The position numbers were made by a program, and so were the translations under genes. A DNA stretch of 64,000 nucleotides from CAYXAA01 sp964462985 (lineage in GTDB: Bacteria > Pseudomonadota > Alphaproteobacteria > Rhizobiales > Stappiaceae): NCBI GenBank assembly GCA_964462985.1, contig CAYXAA010000005.1, positions 62,001 to 126,000 on the forward strand, given 5' to 3'. The notes below the pieces were generated by a model, which saw only the letters and a list, made by a program, of their open reading frames with translations, made no database searches and had not been told where the DNA came from. The number at the start of each line of letters is the position of its first letter. The first letter of the stretch is position 1. This document shows positions 27,445 through 36,128 of this stretch, piece by piece.

Positions 27445-27611
27445 CTTGCAGCATGGGCCGGCCTAGATTTTCGCCAGCGGCGCGCCTATAAGCTGCCGGA
27501 TAAATTTCGCGGCGCGGGCGATTGCGCCCGCCGCCGGCAGCCCGAATAGAGGTTGGATGGTCCGCCCCTGCAGGGCGGGCAGTGACGAGAACGCAAGACG
27601 CCGGGAAGACC

Positions 27612-28361
27612 ATGGCCGGACATTCACAATTCAAGAATATCATGCATCGCAAGGGTCGCCAGGATGCGGCCCGGTCGAAGCTATTCTCCAAGCTCTCCAA
27701 GGAAATTACCGTCGCCGCGAAGCAGGGCGATCCGGATCCCAATTCCAACCCGCGCCTCAGGCTTGCGATTCAGAACGCCAAGGCCCAGTCGATGCCCAAG
27801 GAAAATATCCAGCGGGCGATCAACAAGTCACAGGGCGGCGACAGCGACAACTATGAAGAGATCCGCTACGAAGGCTACGGCCCGGGCGGGGTGGCGGTGA
27901 TCGTCGAGGTCCTGAGCGACAATCGTAACCGCTCAGCCTCCAACGTGCGTTCCTACTTTACGAAGTGTGGCGGAGCAATGGGCGAGACCGGCTCCGTGTC
28001 CTTCATGTTCGACCGTGTCGGCGAGATCATCTATCCGGCCAAGGCCGGCAGCGCCGAGGCGGTGCTGGAGGCGGCAATCGAGGCCGGCGCCGACGACGTC
28101 CAATCCGATGAGGACGGTCATACTATCCTGTGTGCGTTTGAGGATCTGGGTGACGTGTCCAAGGCGCTCGAGGCATCCCTGGGCGAGCCGGAATCGGTCA
28201 AGACCATCTGGAAGCCGCAAACCTTGACGCCGGTCGACGCCGAGAAGGCTCAGACGCTGATGAAGCTGATCAATCTGCTCGAAGACGACGATGACGTGCA
28301 GAACGTCTACGCCAACTACGACATCGACGAAGAGACGATGGCGAGCCTGACGGCCGCCTGA
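27612..28361 (+). CDS. yebC: YebC/PmpR family DNA-binding regulator
   Basis: 249 residues, full length. It opens MAGHSQFKNIMHRKGRQDAA, with the family motifs KLSKEITVAAKQGDPDPNSN, MPKENIQRAINK and YEGYGPGGVAVIVE. Members act as transcription regulators or help ribosomes with polyproline stalls. The ATG at 27612 is preferred to an upstream frame start because the conserved protein starts there. YebC is often encoded beside ruvCAB; here ruvC is 3.2 kb downstream, with the second Lrp/EamA pair, a TSUP remnant and PadR between. Confidence 0.95.
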   Translation: MAGHSQFKNIMHRKGRQDAARSKLFSKLSKEITVAAKQGDPDPNSNPRLRLAIQNAKAQSMPKENIQRAINKSQGGDSDNYEEIRYEGYGPGGVAVIVEVLSDNRNRSASNVRSYFTKCGGAMGETGSVSFMFDRVGEIIYPAKAGSAEAVLEAAIEAGADDVQSDEDGHTILCAFEDLGDVSKALEASLGEPESVKTIWKPQTLTPVDAEKAQTLMKLINLLEDDDDVQNVYANYDIDEETMASLTAA

Positions 28362-28415
28362 TGGTGCAGTGGACGAGTGACCTGATGCCGCGCCGGGTGT
28401 CTTCCCGGCGCGCTT

Positions 28416-28895
28416 CTAGGCGAGATGGCTGAGCGGCAGCGGACCGTTTTCCTTTACGGTCCGGATGGCAAAATTCGACCGGATGTCCTCGATCATGGGT
28501 AGGACCAGGAGCTTGTTGGTTAGGAGCCGCTCGTAAGCCGACAGGTCCGGGACGACGATTTCGGCCAGGAAGTCGGCCTGGCCGGACACCATATGGCACG
28601 AGATCACTTCCGGCAGCGCCGCCAGCGCTTCCTGCAACGCCGCCGCGTTGTCGCGGCTGTGGCGCGCCACTTTGATCTCCACGAACACGGTTAGGCCTAG
28701 TCCGACAGCCTTGCGGCTGAGCTCTGCCCGATAGCCGGCAACCACGCCGGCCTGCTCGAGCCGCTTGACCCGGCGCAGGCACGGGGAAGGCGACAACGCG
28801 ACCCGGTCAGCAAGCTCGACATTGCTGAGCCTCCCGTCCCGCTGCAATTCCTCGAGAATACGATGATCAGTTCGATCAATCGGCATTTCAGCCAT
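28416..28895 (-). CDS. Lrp/AsnC family transcriptional regulator (second copy)
   Basis: 159 residues. Helix-turn-helix region DRTDHRILEELQRDGRLSNV and ADRVALSPSPCLRRVKRLEQ, then the ligand domain (GLTVFVEIKVARHSRDNAAA, CHMVSGQADFLAEIVVPDLS). The ATG at 28893-28895 follows GAGGTGGAAC; an in-frame ATG four codons earlier overlaps that ribosome site and is rejected. It is divergent from the EamA permease 131 bases away and arranged like the pair at 24.2-25.6 kb. Confidence 0.92.
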   Translation of the reverse strand: MAEMPIDRTDHRILEELQRDGRLSNVELADRVALSPSPCLRRVKRLEQAGVVAGYRAELSRKAVGLGLTVFVEIKVARHSRDNAAALQEALAALPEVISCHMVSGQADFLAEIVVPDLSAYERLLTNKLLVLPMIEDIRSNFAIRTVKENGPLPLSHLA

Positions 28896-28918
28896 GTTCC
28901 ACCTCATTATCGGCCGTG

Positions 28919-28940
28919 TTCAGCGAATAATTGCTCTGAA
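28919..28940. promoter_or_regulatory. candidate Lrp-type operator
   Basis: An imperfect 22-base dyad, TTCAG-N12-CTGAA with an AT-rich centre (14 of 22 positions symmetric), lies between the divergent Lrp-type and EamA genes. Its size and AT-rich middle fit Lrp/AsnC operators. Confidence 0.4.
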
Positions 28941-29026
28941 GGTTGTTCGGGCAGCTGAAATTTGCAAGGACATGCGCCCCGGATGTGGGGCATGGTGACC
29001 GTGTTCTGCAAATCACCGGTCCCGAC

Positions 29027-29962
29027 ATGGCACTCGCTTTCCGACAATCACTCCCTCGACCCACTCCGCCGGCCACCGGATCCCCCGCCAGTTTCCTCCT
29101 CGGGGCTGCGCTCGCGCTCGTTACGGTCACGATATGGGCGCTGTGGATTGTCAGCACGCGCCAGGCCATGACGCACGCCATGCCGATCGCCTGGCTCGGG
29201 CTGATGCGCTACGCCGTGCCGGCCTTGCTGCTGCTGCCGTTCTGGTGGCGGCGCGGGCTGGTGCCCAAGGGGACTGATCTGCGGCTCACTGCTCTCGTCG
29301 TGATCGGCTCCGGTGCGCCGTTCTTCGTGGTGGTGGGCAATGGCATGGCGTATGCGCCAGCCGCTGAAATTGCCGTTCTCCTGCCGGGCGTCATGCCGGT
29401 CTTCGTTGCGCTTCTGTCGGGCCTGTTGTTCGGAGAGCGTTTCGGACATCTGCGCCTGCTAGGATTTGGCTTGTCCGTAGCTGCGCTCCTTTTAATCGGC
29501 GGTGCTGCCGTCCTCGGCGGCGAGGGCTTCGGCCGGCTGCTGTTTCCATTTGGCGCCCTGCTCTGGGCGATCTACACCGTCGCCTTCAAGCGCTCGGGTC
29601 TCACCGCGGTCGAGGCGGTCGGCATAACGGGAGCGTGGTCAGCGATCGGGCTGTTGCCGTTCGCGGCTGCAGAAGGCATTGCGCCGTTGATGGCGACCGA
29701 CACTGGTGTGCTTGCGCTGCAGATTGTCTCCCAGGGGTTTTTGTCAGGTGTGGTGGCGCTGTTCTGTTATTCCGCAGCGGTCGCCCGGATCGGTGCCTCG
29801 CAGGCGGCTGCCTTCAGCGCGCTCACACCCGCACTTGCGGCACTCCTCGCCGTTCCAATGCTGGGCGAGTGGCCCGCGCCAACGGCGCTGGTTGGCATCA
29901 TTCTGTCCGTTGTCGGGGTTCTGCTTGCGAGCGGCTCGATCGGTTACCGGCCGAAGTCGTGA
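29027..29962 (+). CDS. DMT superfamily (EamA) transporter (second copy)
   Basis: Inner-membrane permease of 311 residues with about ten helices in two EamA repeats (FLLGAALALVTVTIWALWIV, LRYAVPALLLLPFWW-type segments, LVGIILSVVGVLLASG). The second repeat includes TPALAALLAVPMLGEWP, a common EamA motif. It is probably a metabolite exporter regulated by the divergent Lrp-type protein. The start is uncertain: ATG at 29027 lacks a good ribosome site, while a TTG at 28943 follows GAAGG but overlaps the likely operator and promoter. Confidence 0.87.
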   Translation: MALAFRQSLPRPTPPATGSPASFLLGAALALVTVTIWALWIVSTRQAMTHAMPIAWLGLMRYAVPALLLLPFWWRRGLVPKGTDLRLTALVVIGSGAPFFVVVGNGMAYAPAAEIAVLLPGVMPVFVALLSGLLFGERFGHLRLLGFGLSVAALLLIGGAAVLGGEGFGRLLFPFGALLWAIYTVAFKRSGLTAVEAVGITGAWSAIGLLPFAAAEGIAPLMATDTGVLALQIVSQGFLSGVVALFCYSAAVARIGASQAAAFSALTPALAALLAVPMLGEWPAPTALVGIILSVVGVLLASGSIGYRPKS

Positions 29963-29986
29963 CCTTCCGACCTGGAACGACTTCGC

Positions 29987-30470
29987 TCAGCCGCCGCGCA
30001 GAACCCCATCGAGCGCCGGCAAGCTGGTGACGGCGGCGAGGGCGATCAGGCCGTAGGCAACAAGCCTGTAGAGACGGGGGTCCGCCAGCCGGAGATAAGC
30101 AGGATCAGTGCGCCGATCACGATTCCCGAAATCAGCCAGCGCAGGGCGTGGTATCGGCGTTGGCCAGAACTGCAGCCCCGAGCGGAGCTGCCACAATTGC
30201 CGCTCCGGCGGTCGGCGCCACCGTACGCCAGTCGCATTGTCGGATGGCGTTGGCGAGCAGGGGAAGTGTGATCACGAAATCGAGCACGAGAAAGGTCGGC
30301 GCTGCGACCTTCGGCGCCAGCACCGTCGAGGCGACCGGCATATAGATCATTGCTGCGCCGAAGCCGGCGAAGCCCCGCACCAGCCCTGCAGGGGTGGCGG
30401 TGGCGACGACGAGAGCAAGCGTTGTTGGCTCCAGGGGCAGATTTGAATCCCGGCATTGGGGGAGCGGCAA
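29987..30470 (-). pseudogene. decayed TSUP (TauE/SafE) permease gene
   Basis: Three minus-strand frames together spell a TSUP protein. Frame one (from 30470) reads LVRGFAGFGAAMIYMPVAS, LVLDFVITLPLLANAIRQCD and GAAVLANADT. Near 30165 the sequence shifts to a second frame (ALRWLISGIVIGALILLISG). Then the C-terminal end (LYRLVAYGLIALAAVTSLPA, LDGVLRGG) appears in a third frame. The roughly 80-100 residues that normally separate the two halves are absent. Two frame changes plus an internal deletion make it non-functional. It is downstream of and convergent with the EamA gene. A functional TSUP gene lies at 1228-1992. Confidence 0.8.
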
Positions 30471-30703
30471 GCGAATGTGATCGCGCAGCGGAAGGATAGT
30501 CCCGCTCAGCGCCGGTCGGGAATCGAGCCGGCAATCGCCAGGGGATCAGCGCGAAGGCTAGCGACGTGACATTGTTTATGAGTATCTCCTGACCGCATGG
30601 AGAGCGCGGGACGGTCGAACCGGTCTTGTCCCGCAGCTTAGCCAAGTGTGCTTACTGTCGGCTCGACCTCCCCGATGCGCGATCTGTTGCCGCGCGGCCA
30701 CCC

Positions 30704-31336
30704 TCAGGATGTGGGTCGTCCGGCAATCTCCCGCGCGGCTCGCATCAGCACCTCCAGCACGTCGGTTTCCGAGCCTGGATCGGTCTCAAGGCGTTTTGCA
30801 GTGACATCGCGGAGATGAAGGAGCGCTGCTTCAAGGCCACGTGGGATCCGAGCGTCGTCTTCCTCACTGCCGCTCACGAACATGCGTCGTGCACGCGCCA
30901 CCTTGTCACCGATCCTGGCAAAGCGCTTGAGTACGACGTCGGCGATGTCCCGGTTCTCCTCGAGATGTGCCTTGCCTGCCTCGGTGATCGTGTAGAGCTT
31001 CTTGGAACCCTCGGTTCCCGACGTGACGTAGCCGGCGTCCTCCAGATAGGTCAGTGTCGGATAGACGACGCCTGGGCTCGGGCTGTACCAGCCGGCGGTT
31101 CGTTCTTCGATCACCTTGATGATCTCATAACCGTGGCGCGGTTGCTCCGCGATCAGCGTCAGCGCGAGCAAACGCAGGTCGCCCTGAGCGAGCATGCGAC
31201 CGGCGCGCAGGAAATCGCCGCCGCCGAACCCGCGGTCGCCGCCCCAGCCGAATGGACCGCCGCCACCCCGGCGCCCGCGGCCGGCATGCCACACTTCTTT
31301 TCCGCGCTCGTCGCTATGATGGTGTCGTCCGAACAT
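30704..31336 (-). CDS. PadR family transcriptional regulator with His/Gly-rich N terminus
   Basis: 210 residues. The PadR winged helix domain spans about residues 50-125 (RLLALTLIAEQPRHGYEIIK, GWYSPSPGVVYPTLTYLEDA, GSKKLYTITEAGKAHLEE), followed by a helical dimerisation part. The first 45 residues are low-complexity and could bind metal (FGRHHHSDERGKEVWHAGRG), as in the nickel/iron-responsive YqjI group. ATG at 31334-31336 follows AAGGAGG, ruling out the upstream ATG at 31393. Palindromes just upstream suggest autoregulation. Confidence 0.9.
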   Translation of the reverse strand: MFGRHHHSDERGKEVWHAGRGRRGGGGPFGWGGDRGFGGGDFLRAGRMLAQGDLRLLALTLIAEQPRHGYEIIKVIEERTAGWYSPSPGVVYPTLTYLEDAGYVTSGTEGSKKLYTITEAGKAHLEENRDIADVVLKRFARIGDKVARARRMFVSGSEEDDARIPRGLEAALLHLRDVTAKRLETDPGSETDVLEVLMRAAREIAGRPTS

Positions 31337-31354
31337 GAAGGCCTCCTTAGGTTT

Positions 31355-31409
31355 CGATATATCGTAAGATAGTACTGAAACGCTATATCGCAAGATGCAT
31401 ATCGATATG
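31355..31409. promoter_or_regulatory. candidate PadR operator
   Basis: Directly upstream of the PadR gene lie the palindrome CGATATATCG (31355-31364), two near-identical 14-mers (TATATCG then T or C then AAGAT; 31357-31370 and 31383-31396, 26 bases apart) and the perfect 12-base palindrome CATATCGATATG (31398-31409). Such ATAT-rich repeats are typical PadR/YqjI sites and stand out in this GC-rich DNA. Confidence 0.55.
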
Positions 31410-31528
31410 TCTCAAGCACCAGTTCGACGGGCCGGCTGTTCGGAGCGTGAACGACCTTGCCCTCTGTTCCCGTGGAATTATCCATGAACGCTGGCCTTGG
31501 CAGCGGATTGGCGTTACCGCTTTGTTCC

Positions 31529-32047
31529 ATGAGGCGCGCGATTCGCATTCTCGGGGTCGACCCCGGTCTCCGGCGAACCGGCTGGGGCATCATCGAGGTC
31601 ATCGGCAACCGACTGAGCTTTGTCGCCAGCGGGACGGTGACGTCGAACAATCGCGACGATCTTTCGAAGCGGCTTCGGCAGCTTCATGACGGGCTGCAGG
31701 CCGTGATCGCCAGTTATGCTCCCGAGGAGGCGGCGGTCGAACTCACCTTCGTCAACAAGGACGCCGGTGCAACGCTCAAGCTGGGTCAGGCCCGCGGCAT
31801 CGCCATGCTGGTGCCGGCCCTGAACGGAATAGCCGTCGCCGAATATGCGCCCAACCTGGTGAAAAAGACCGTGGTTGGGACCGGGCATGCCGAGAAGGAG
31901 CAGATCCGGATGATGGTCCAGGTGTTGATGCCCAAGGCCCTGTTCAATTCGGACGACGCTGCCGATGCGCTAGCGATCGCCGTCTGCCACGCCCATCACC
32001 GCAACACGGTGGCGAACCGTCTCGCGGAAGCGAGGGCAAGGTCGTGA
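31529..32047 (+). CDS. ruvC: crossover junction endodeoxyribonuclease RuvC
   Basis: 172 residues. Resolves Holliday junctions with RuvAB. The acidic catalytic residues are in ILGVDPGLRRTGWG (Asp), EEAAVELTFVNKDAG (Glu) and FNSDDAADALAIAVCHAHH (two Asp). KLGQARGIAML is conserved. The common VEQ in the second motif is VEL here. The ATG at 31529 (MRRAIRILGVDPG) fits homologues better than the longer frame from 31457. Its stop overlaps the ruvA start by four bases. Confidence 0.95.
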   Translation: MRRAIRILGVDPGLRRTGWGIIEVIGNRLSFVASGTVTSNNRDDLSKRLRQLHDGLQAVIASYAPEEAAVELTFVNKDAGATLKLGQARGIAMLVPALNGIAVAEYAPNLVKKTVVGTGHAEKEQIRMMVQVLMPKALFNSDDAADALAIAVCHAHHRNTVANRLAEARARS

Positions 32048-32661
32048 TCGGCAAGCTTAAGGGAACCATCGATGGTGCCGGCGACGATTACGTCATCCTG
32101 GATGTCCACGGTGTCGGCTATCAGGTGCATTGTCCCTCCCGCGTGCTCCAGGCTCTGCCACGAGCGGGCGAGGCAGCTGTCCTGTTCATCGAGACCCTCG
32201 TCCGCGAAGACATGATCCGGCTTTACGGCTTCCAGAGCGAGGCGGAGCGCGAGTGGTTCCGCCTGCTCATGACGGTTCAGGGTGTAGGGGCCAAGGTCGC
32301 GCTTGGCGTGCTCGGTGTGCTCAAGGCTCCGGAACTGGCGAGCGCGATCGCTCTCAACGATCGTGCCGCCATTGCCCGAGCCCCCGGTGTCGGCAAGCGC
32401 GTCGCCGAACGTATTGTCACCGAGCTCAAGGACAAGGCGCCAAGCATTGCCGGAGCGGTGACCGGTGCCGTCGCCGCGATCGATGGGACAGCGAACGGAG
32501 GAACGTCGGGTCCGATGGCAGATGCGGTGTCCGCGCTGGTCAATCTGGGCTATCAGTCCTCGCAAGCCTCGGCTGCAATTGCGCGGGCGGCCGCCACAGC
32601 CGGCCACGGAGCGACAACTGAGGTGCTGATCAGGCTCGGACTGAAGGAGCTTGCGCGATGA
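32044..32661 (+). CDS. ruvA: Holliday junction branch migration protein RuvA
   Basis: 205 residues. Tetrameric protein that holds the junction for RuvB. The OB-fold N terminus (MIGKLKGTIDGAGDDYVILD), DMIRLYGFQSEAEREWFRLL, the helix-hairpin-helix segments VQGVGAKVALGVL and APGVGKRVAERIVTELK, and the C-terminal RuvB-binding domain are all present. The start is GTG at 32044, overlapping ruvC by GTGA; ruvB overlaps its stop by ATGA, so the three are translationally coupled. Confidence 0.96.
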   Translation: MIGKLKGTIDGAGDDYVILDVHGVGYQVHCPSRVLQALPRAGEAAVLFIETLVREDMIRLYGFQSEAEREWFRLLMTVQGVGAKVALGVLGVLKAPELASAIALNDRAAIARAPGVGKRVAERIVTELKDKAPSIAGAVTGAVAAIDGTANGGTSGPMADAVSALVNLGYQSSQASAAIARAAATAGHGATTEVLIRLGLKELAR

Positions 32662-33704
32662 CGGGTCAAGACCGTCTGGTATCGCCAGAAGTCCGCGGCG
32701 ACGAGATCGACGCCACGATGCGACCGCAGGCGCTTGCCGACTTTGTCGGCCAGGCCCAGGCGCGTTCCAACCTCAAAATTTTTATCGAGGCGGCGAAGAC
32801 GCGCGGCGAGGCACTCGATCATGTGCTCTTCGTCGGCCCTCCGGGCCTCGGCAAGACCACGCTTGCTCAGATCATGGCGCGCGAGCTTGGCGTCAATTTT
32901 CGTGCCACCTCCGGCCCGGTGATTGCCAAGGCCGGCGATCTTGCGGCGCTGCTCACCAACCTTGAAGACCGTGACGTCCTCTTCATTGACGAGATTCACA
33001 GGCTCAACCCGGCCGTGGAGGAGGTGCTCTATCCGGCGATGGAGGATTTTCAGCTCGACCTCATTATCGGCGAAGGTCCGGCAGCGCGCTCGGTGAAGAT
33101 TGATCTGGCAAAGTTCACCCTGGTGGCAGCCACCACGCGACTCGGGTTGTTGACCACGCCGCTGCGCGACCGGTTCGGCATCCCGGTGCGACTGCAATTC
33201 TATACAGTTGAGGAACTTGAGCTGATTGTCTCCCGCGGCGCCAGGATCCTCGGCATTGGTATGAGCGCCGACGGTGCAGCGGAGATTGCCAGGCGCGCGC
33301 GCGGCACGCCACGTATCGCCGGCCGCCTGTTGCGGCGGGTCCGTGACTTCGCCTTCGTCGCCGGCAAGGATACGGTCGATGCCGCCATCGCCGATAGGGC
33401 TCTGTCGCAGCTCGAAGTGGATTCGGCCGGTCTTGATCAGCTCGATCGGCGCTATCTCATGCAGATCGCTATCAATTTCGGCGGCGGGCCGGTCGGAATT
33501 GAAACGATTTCCGCGGCGCTCTCCGAGCCGAGGGATGCAATCGAGGAGATCGTCGAGCCCTATCTGATTCAGAACGGTTACATTCAGCGCACGCCGCGCG
33601 GCCGCATTCTGACGCCGCAGGCCTTCCGCCATCTCGGACTAGCCGTGCCACAACGGCCCGACGCGGCGCAGATGGGGTTGTTCATCGATGATGATGGAGC
33701 GTAA
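32658..33704 (+). CDS. ruvB: Holliday junction branch migration ATPase RuvB
   Basis: 348 residues. AAA+ motor that drives branch migration with RuvA. Walker A is VGPPGLGKTTLAQ near residue 55, Walker B VLFIDEIHRLNP near 107, sensor 1 VAATTRLGLLTTPLRDRFG near 155, sensor 2 RARGTPRIAGRLLRRVRDFA near 216, and the C-terminal winged helix ends PYLIQNGYIQRTPRGRILT. It overlaps ruvA by four bases and closes the ruvCAB operon. Confidence 0.97.
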   Translation: MTGQDRLVSPEVRGDEIDATMRPQALADFVGQAQARSNLKIFIEAAKTRGEALDHVLFVGPPGLGKTTLAQIMARELGVNFRATSGPVIAKAGDLAALLTNLEDRDVLFIDEIHRLNPAVEEVLYPAMEDFQLDLIIGEGPAARSVKIDLAKFTLVAATTRLGLLTTPLRDRFGIPVRLQFYTVEELELIVSRGARILGIGMSADGAAEIARRARGTPRIAGRLLRRVRDFAFVAGKDTVDAAIADRALSQLEVDSAGLDQLDRRYLMQIAINFGGGPVGIETISAALSEPRDAIEEIVEPYLIQNGYIQRTPRGRILTPQAFRHLGLAVPQRPDAAQMGLFIDDDGA

Positions 33705-33875
33705 CGGTCGCCGATCGAACAGGTGACTTCAGAAACTCATTGTCGCTTTGCGGCCCAAATTCCCCAGATCAAAGACGACTCCAAGGCGTGGAGCCTCATT
33801 TTCGCATCTCTTAAGTGTTTTTTTGCACGTCGGGAGAAAAATAAACCGGGGTGATGCAGTCCGGGGGATCTCTAA

Positions 33876-35990
33876 ATGCTGCGCAACCGCTTGTCGACCA
33901 AGCTGGCTCTGCTGTTCTTTGCCGGTGCGTTCGTTCTGTGCACGGCGCTGGTTCTTGTAACTTCGCAACTCGCCAGTGGCGTGGCCAACGAGCAGGCCGA
34001 CAAAGCGCTGTCGAGCGCCACGCTCGGGAAGCTCAAGACGATTTCCCTGGCGCTCGAACAGGTCGGCGACAGCGTCGGATACTTCGCATCGCTTCCCGAC
34101 GCCAAGGACAACATCATGAAGGTGCGGGCCGGCTGGAAGAACCTGAAGGAGAACCAGACGGCGGTGCTTCGGCAGATTTTCGTTGACGGCAATCCGCATC
34201 CCGCGAACGAACGCCACCTGTTGCTGGAACCGGAGGCCCAGAATTATTACGCCTCGGTCCACCCGGTGGTGCATCAGGCTCTGCAACCGCTCATCGCCCA
34301 AGGCCGGTTCTCCGACGTCGCGCTCGCCGACCCGGAAGGGTTCATTGTTTACACCTATCGCAAGGGAGATGAGTTCGCCCGTCATTTCGAGGCACCTGAA
34401 CTCGCAGGCCATGCGGTGCAACAGGCATTGGCCCCGCTGATGACGGCAGCGGCGGCTGGCAATGTGAAGCCGGGCGAGGTCTTTTTCTCCGGGTTCCAGA
34501 TCGCTGACGGCGGACGGGTCACCGCCGCCCTTTCGGCGCCCGTCTTCTATCTCGATGCCTTCTTCGGCGCGGTCGTCTTTATGCTCGACATGGCTCCCTT
34601 CGAAGCCCTGCTGAACGATTCGACCGGTATCGGGGCGACGGAACAGACGCTGCTTGCCACCAGCGAGGGAGTTGCGGCAAGGCCGGGAGAAGAAGAGGGC
34701 GGTGGTCGCACCTATAAAATGCCCGACGTCGAGACGTCGAAGGGCATCTGGAGGCTCGACGGTACGCTGGTGCGGTTTCAGGCCGCAGAAGGGACCTATA
34801 TGGGGAGGCCCTTCATCGTCGTGGAGGCCGTAGATCAGACCGAGCTCGCCGCTGCGGCGTCGAAGATCATCAATGGCGTCGTCATCGTCGGCGCCGTGTG
34901 CCTGCTGCCGATTGTCGGCATCATGTGGTGGCTTACCGGCAGGATGTTTGCTCCGCTCCGCGTGCTAGCGGCCGTGTCGCGCAAGGTGGCCGACGGTGAT
35001 ACCGGAGTGGCCATACCCGATACCGGACGCGGCGACGAAATCGGCGAGATGGCTCGCTGCATCGAAATCTTCAAGACGAATGCGATCGAGAGGGGGCGAC
35101 TTGCGGACGAGCGCCGGGTCGGTCACATCGCGCGCGAAAAGCGCGAGAAGGCAATCGATGCGATGATTGCAGCGTTTCGCTCAGAGGTTCAGTCGGTGCT
35201 GGCGGCGGTCGAAAGCAACATCGCGCGCGTCGAAGAACTGTCGACCATGGTTGCCGAGCGCTCCGCCACGGCGGCGGATCAGGGAAGTGCGGCAACCCGA
35301 GAGTCGGGCAGTGCCTCGGAAAATGTCCAGGCGGTCGCCTCGGCGACCGAGGAGCTCAATGCTTCGATCGAGGAGATCGCCCGTCAGATTGGGACGACCG
35401 CCGAAATCGTCGCCAGGACCACCGCTGGTGCCCAGGCATCAAACGCCAAGATCGACGGTCTAGCCGAAGCGGTGAGCCGAATTGGTGAGGTGGTCAACCT
35501 GATTCAGGACATCGCCGAGCAGACCAACCTGCTGGCGCTCAATGCCACGATCGAAGCGGCGCGGGCTGGTGAAGCCGGACGCGGCTTTGCGGTTGTCGCC
35601 TCAGAAGTGAAATCCCTGGCCGGCCAGACGGCCCGGGCTACCGAGGAAATATCCGGACAAATTGCCGCAATCCAGGCGTCGACGACCGAAGCAGTCGGCC
35701 AGATCGGTGCGGTGTCGCAAGCAATCGACGAGGTCAACCGCTATACGGCGACCATCGCCACAGCCGTGCAGCAACAGGGTGCGGCAACCAGTGAGATCTC
35801 CCGTAACGTCTCGGAAGCAGCCCACGGCACCCGTGCGGTTTCCGACGCGGTATCTGCACTCAGCGCGGATGTCGAGGCCAGCGCCGATTCCGTGCAGACG
35901 ATGCAGGAGGCCATGTTGGAAATGAAACGGCAGTCTGACTCACTGCGGCAGTCGATCAGCCGATTTCTCACGGATGTCGCAGCGGCCTAA
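33876..35990 (+). CDS. methyl-accepting chemotaxis protein
   Basis: 704 residues. First transmembrane helix near residues 8-32, a periplasmic sensor domain to about residue 325 (Cache-like; ligand unknown), second helix near 331-353 (NGVVIVGAVCLLPIVGIMWW), HAMP domain near 355-405, and a cytoplasmic signalling coiled coil. The hairpin tip QTNLLALNATIEAARAGEAG lies near residue 548. No C-terminal CheR-binding pentapeptide is seen (the end is RFLTDVAAA). ATG at 33876 follows GGGGGATC. It stands alone between ruvB and ybgC with no che genes nearby. Confidence 0.93.
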   Translation: MLRNRLSTKLALLFFAGAFVLCTALVLVTSQLASGVANEQADKALSSATLGKLKTISLALEQVGDSVGYFASLPDAKDNIMKVRAGWKNLKENQTAVLRQIFVDGNPHPANERHLLLEPEAQNYYASVHPVVHQALQPLIAQGRFSDVALADPEGFIVYTYRKGDEFARHFEAPELAGHAVQQALAPLMTAAAAGNVKPGEVFFSGFQIADGGRVTAALSAPVFYLDAFFGAVVFMLDMAPFEALLNDSTGIGATEQTLLATSEGVAARPGEEEGGGRTYKMPDVETSKGIWRLDGTLVRFQAAEGTYMGRPFIVVEAVDQTELAAAASKIINGVVIVGAVCLLPIVGIMWWLTGRMFAPLRVLAAVSRKVADGDTGVAIPDTGRGDEIGEMARCIEIFKTNAIERGRLADERRVGHIAREKREKAIDAMIAAFRSEVQSVLAAVESNIARVEELSTMVAERSATAADQGSAATRESGSASENVQAVASATEELNASIEEIARQIGTTAEIVARTTAGAQASNAKIDGLAEAVSRIGEVVNLIQDIAEQTNLLALNATIEAARAGEAGRGFAVVASEVKSLAGQTARATEEISGQIAAIQASTTEAVGQIGAVSQAIDEVNRYTATIATAVQQQGAATSEISRNVSEAAHGTRAVSDAVSALSADVEASADSVQTMQEAMLEMKRQSDSLRQSISRFLTDVAAA

Positions 35991-36128
35991 GGCTCATCAT
36001 GCGCCGCAAGTTGGCGAGCCGCTTCCCAACACGGCGACGGGGCGTCACATTCTTATGCCACGCTTGCAACGTAGCATACCCCCGCGTATCGCTGCATCGC
36101 CTGAACAGCCCGACACTCAGGACAGGTC

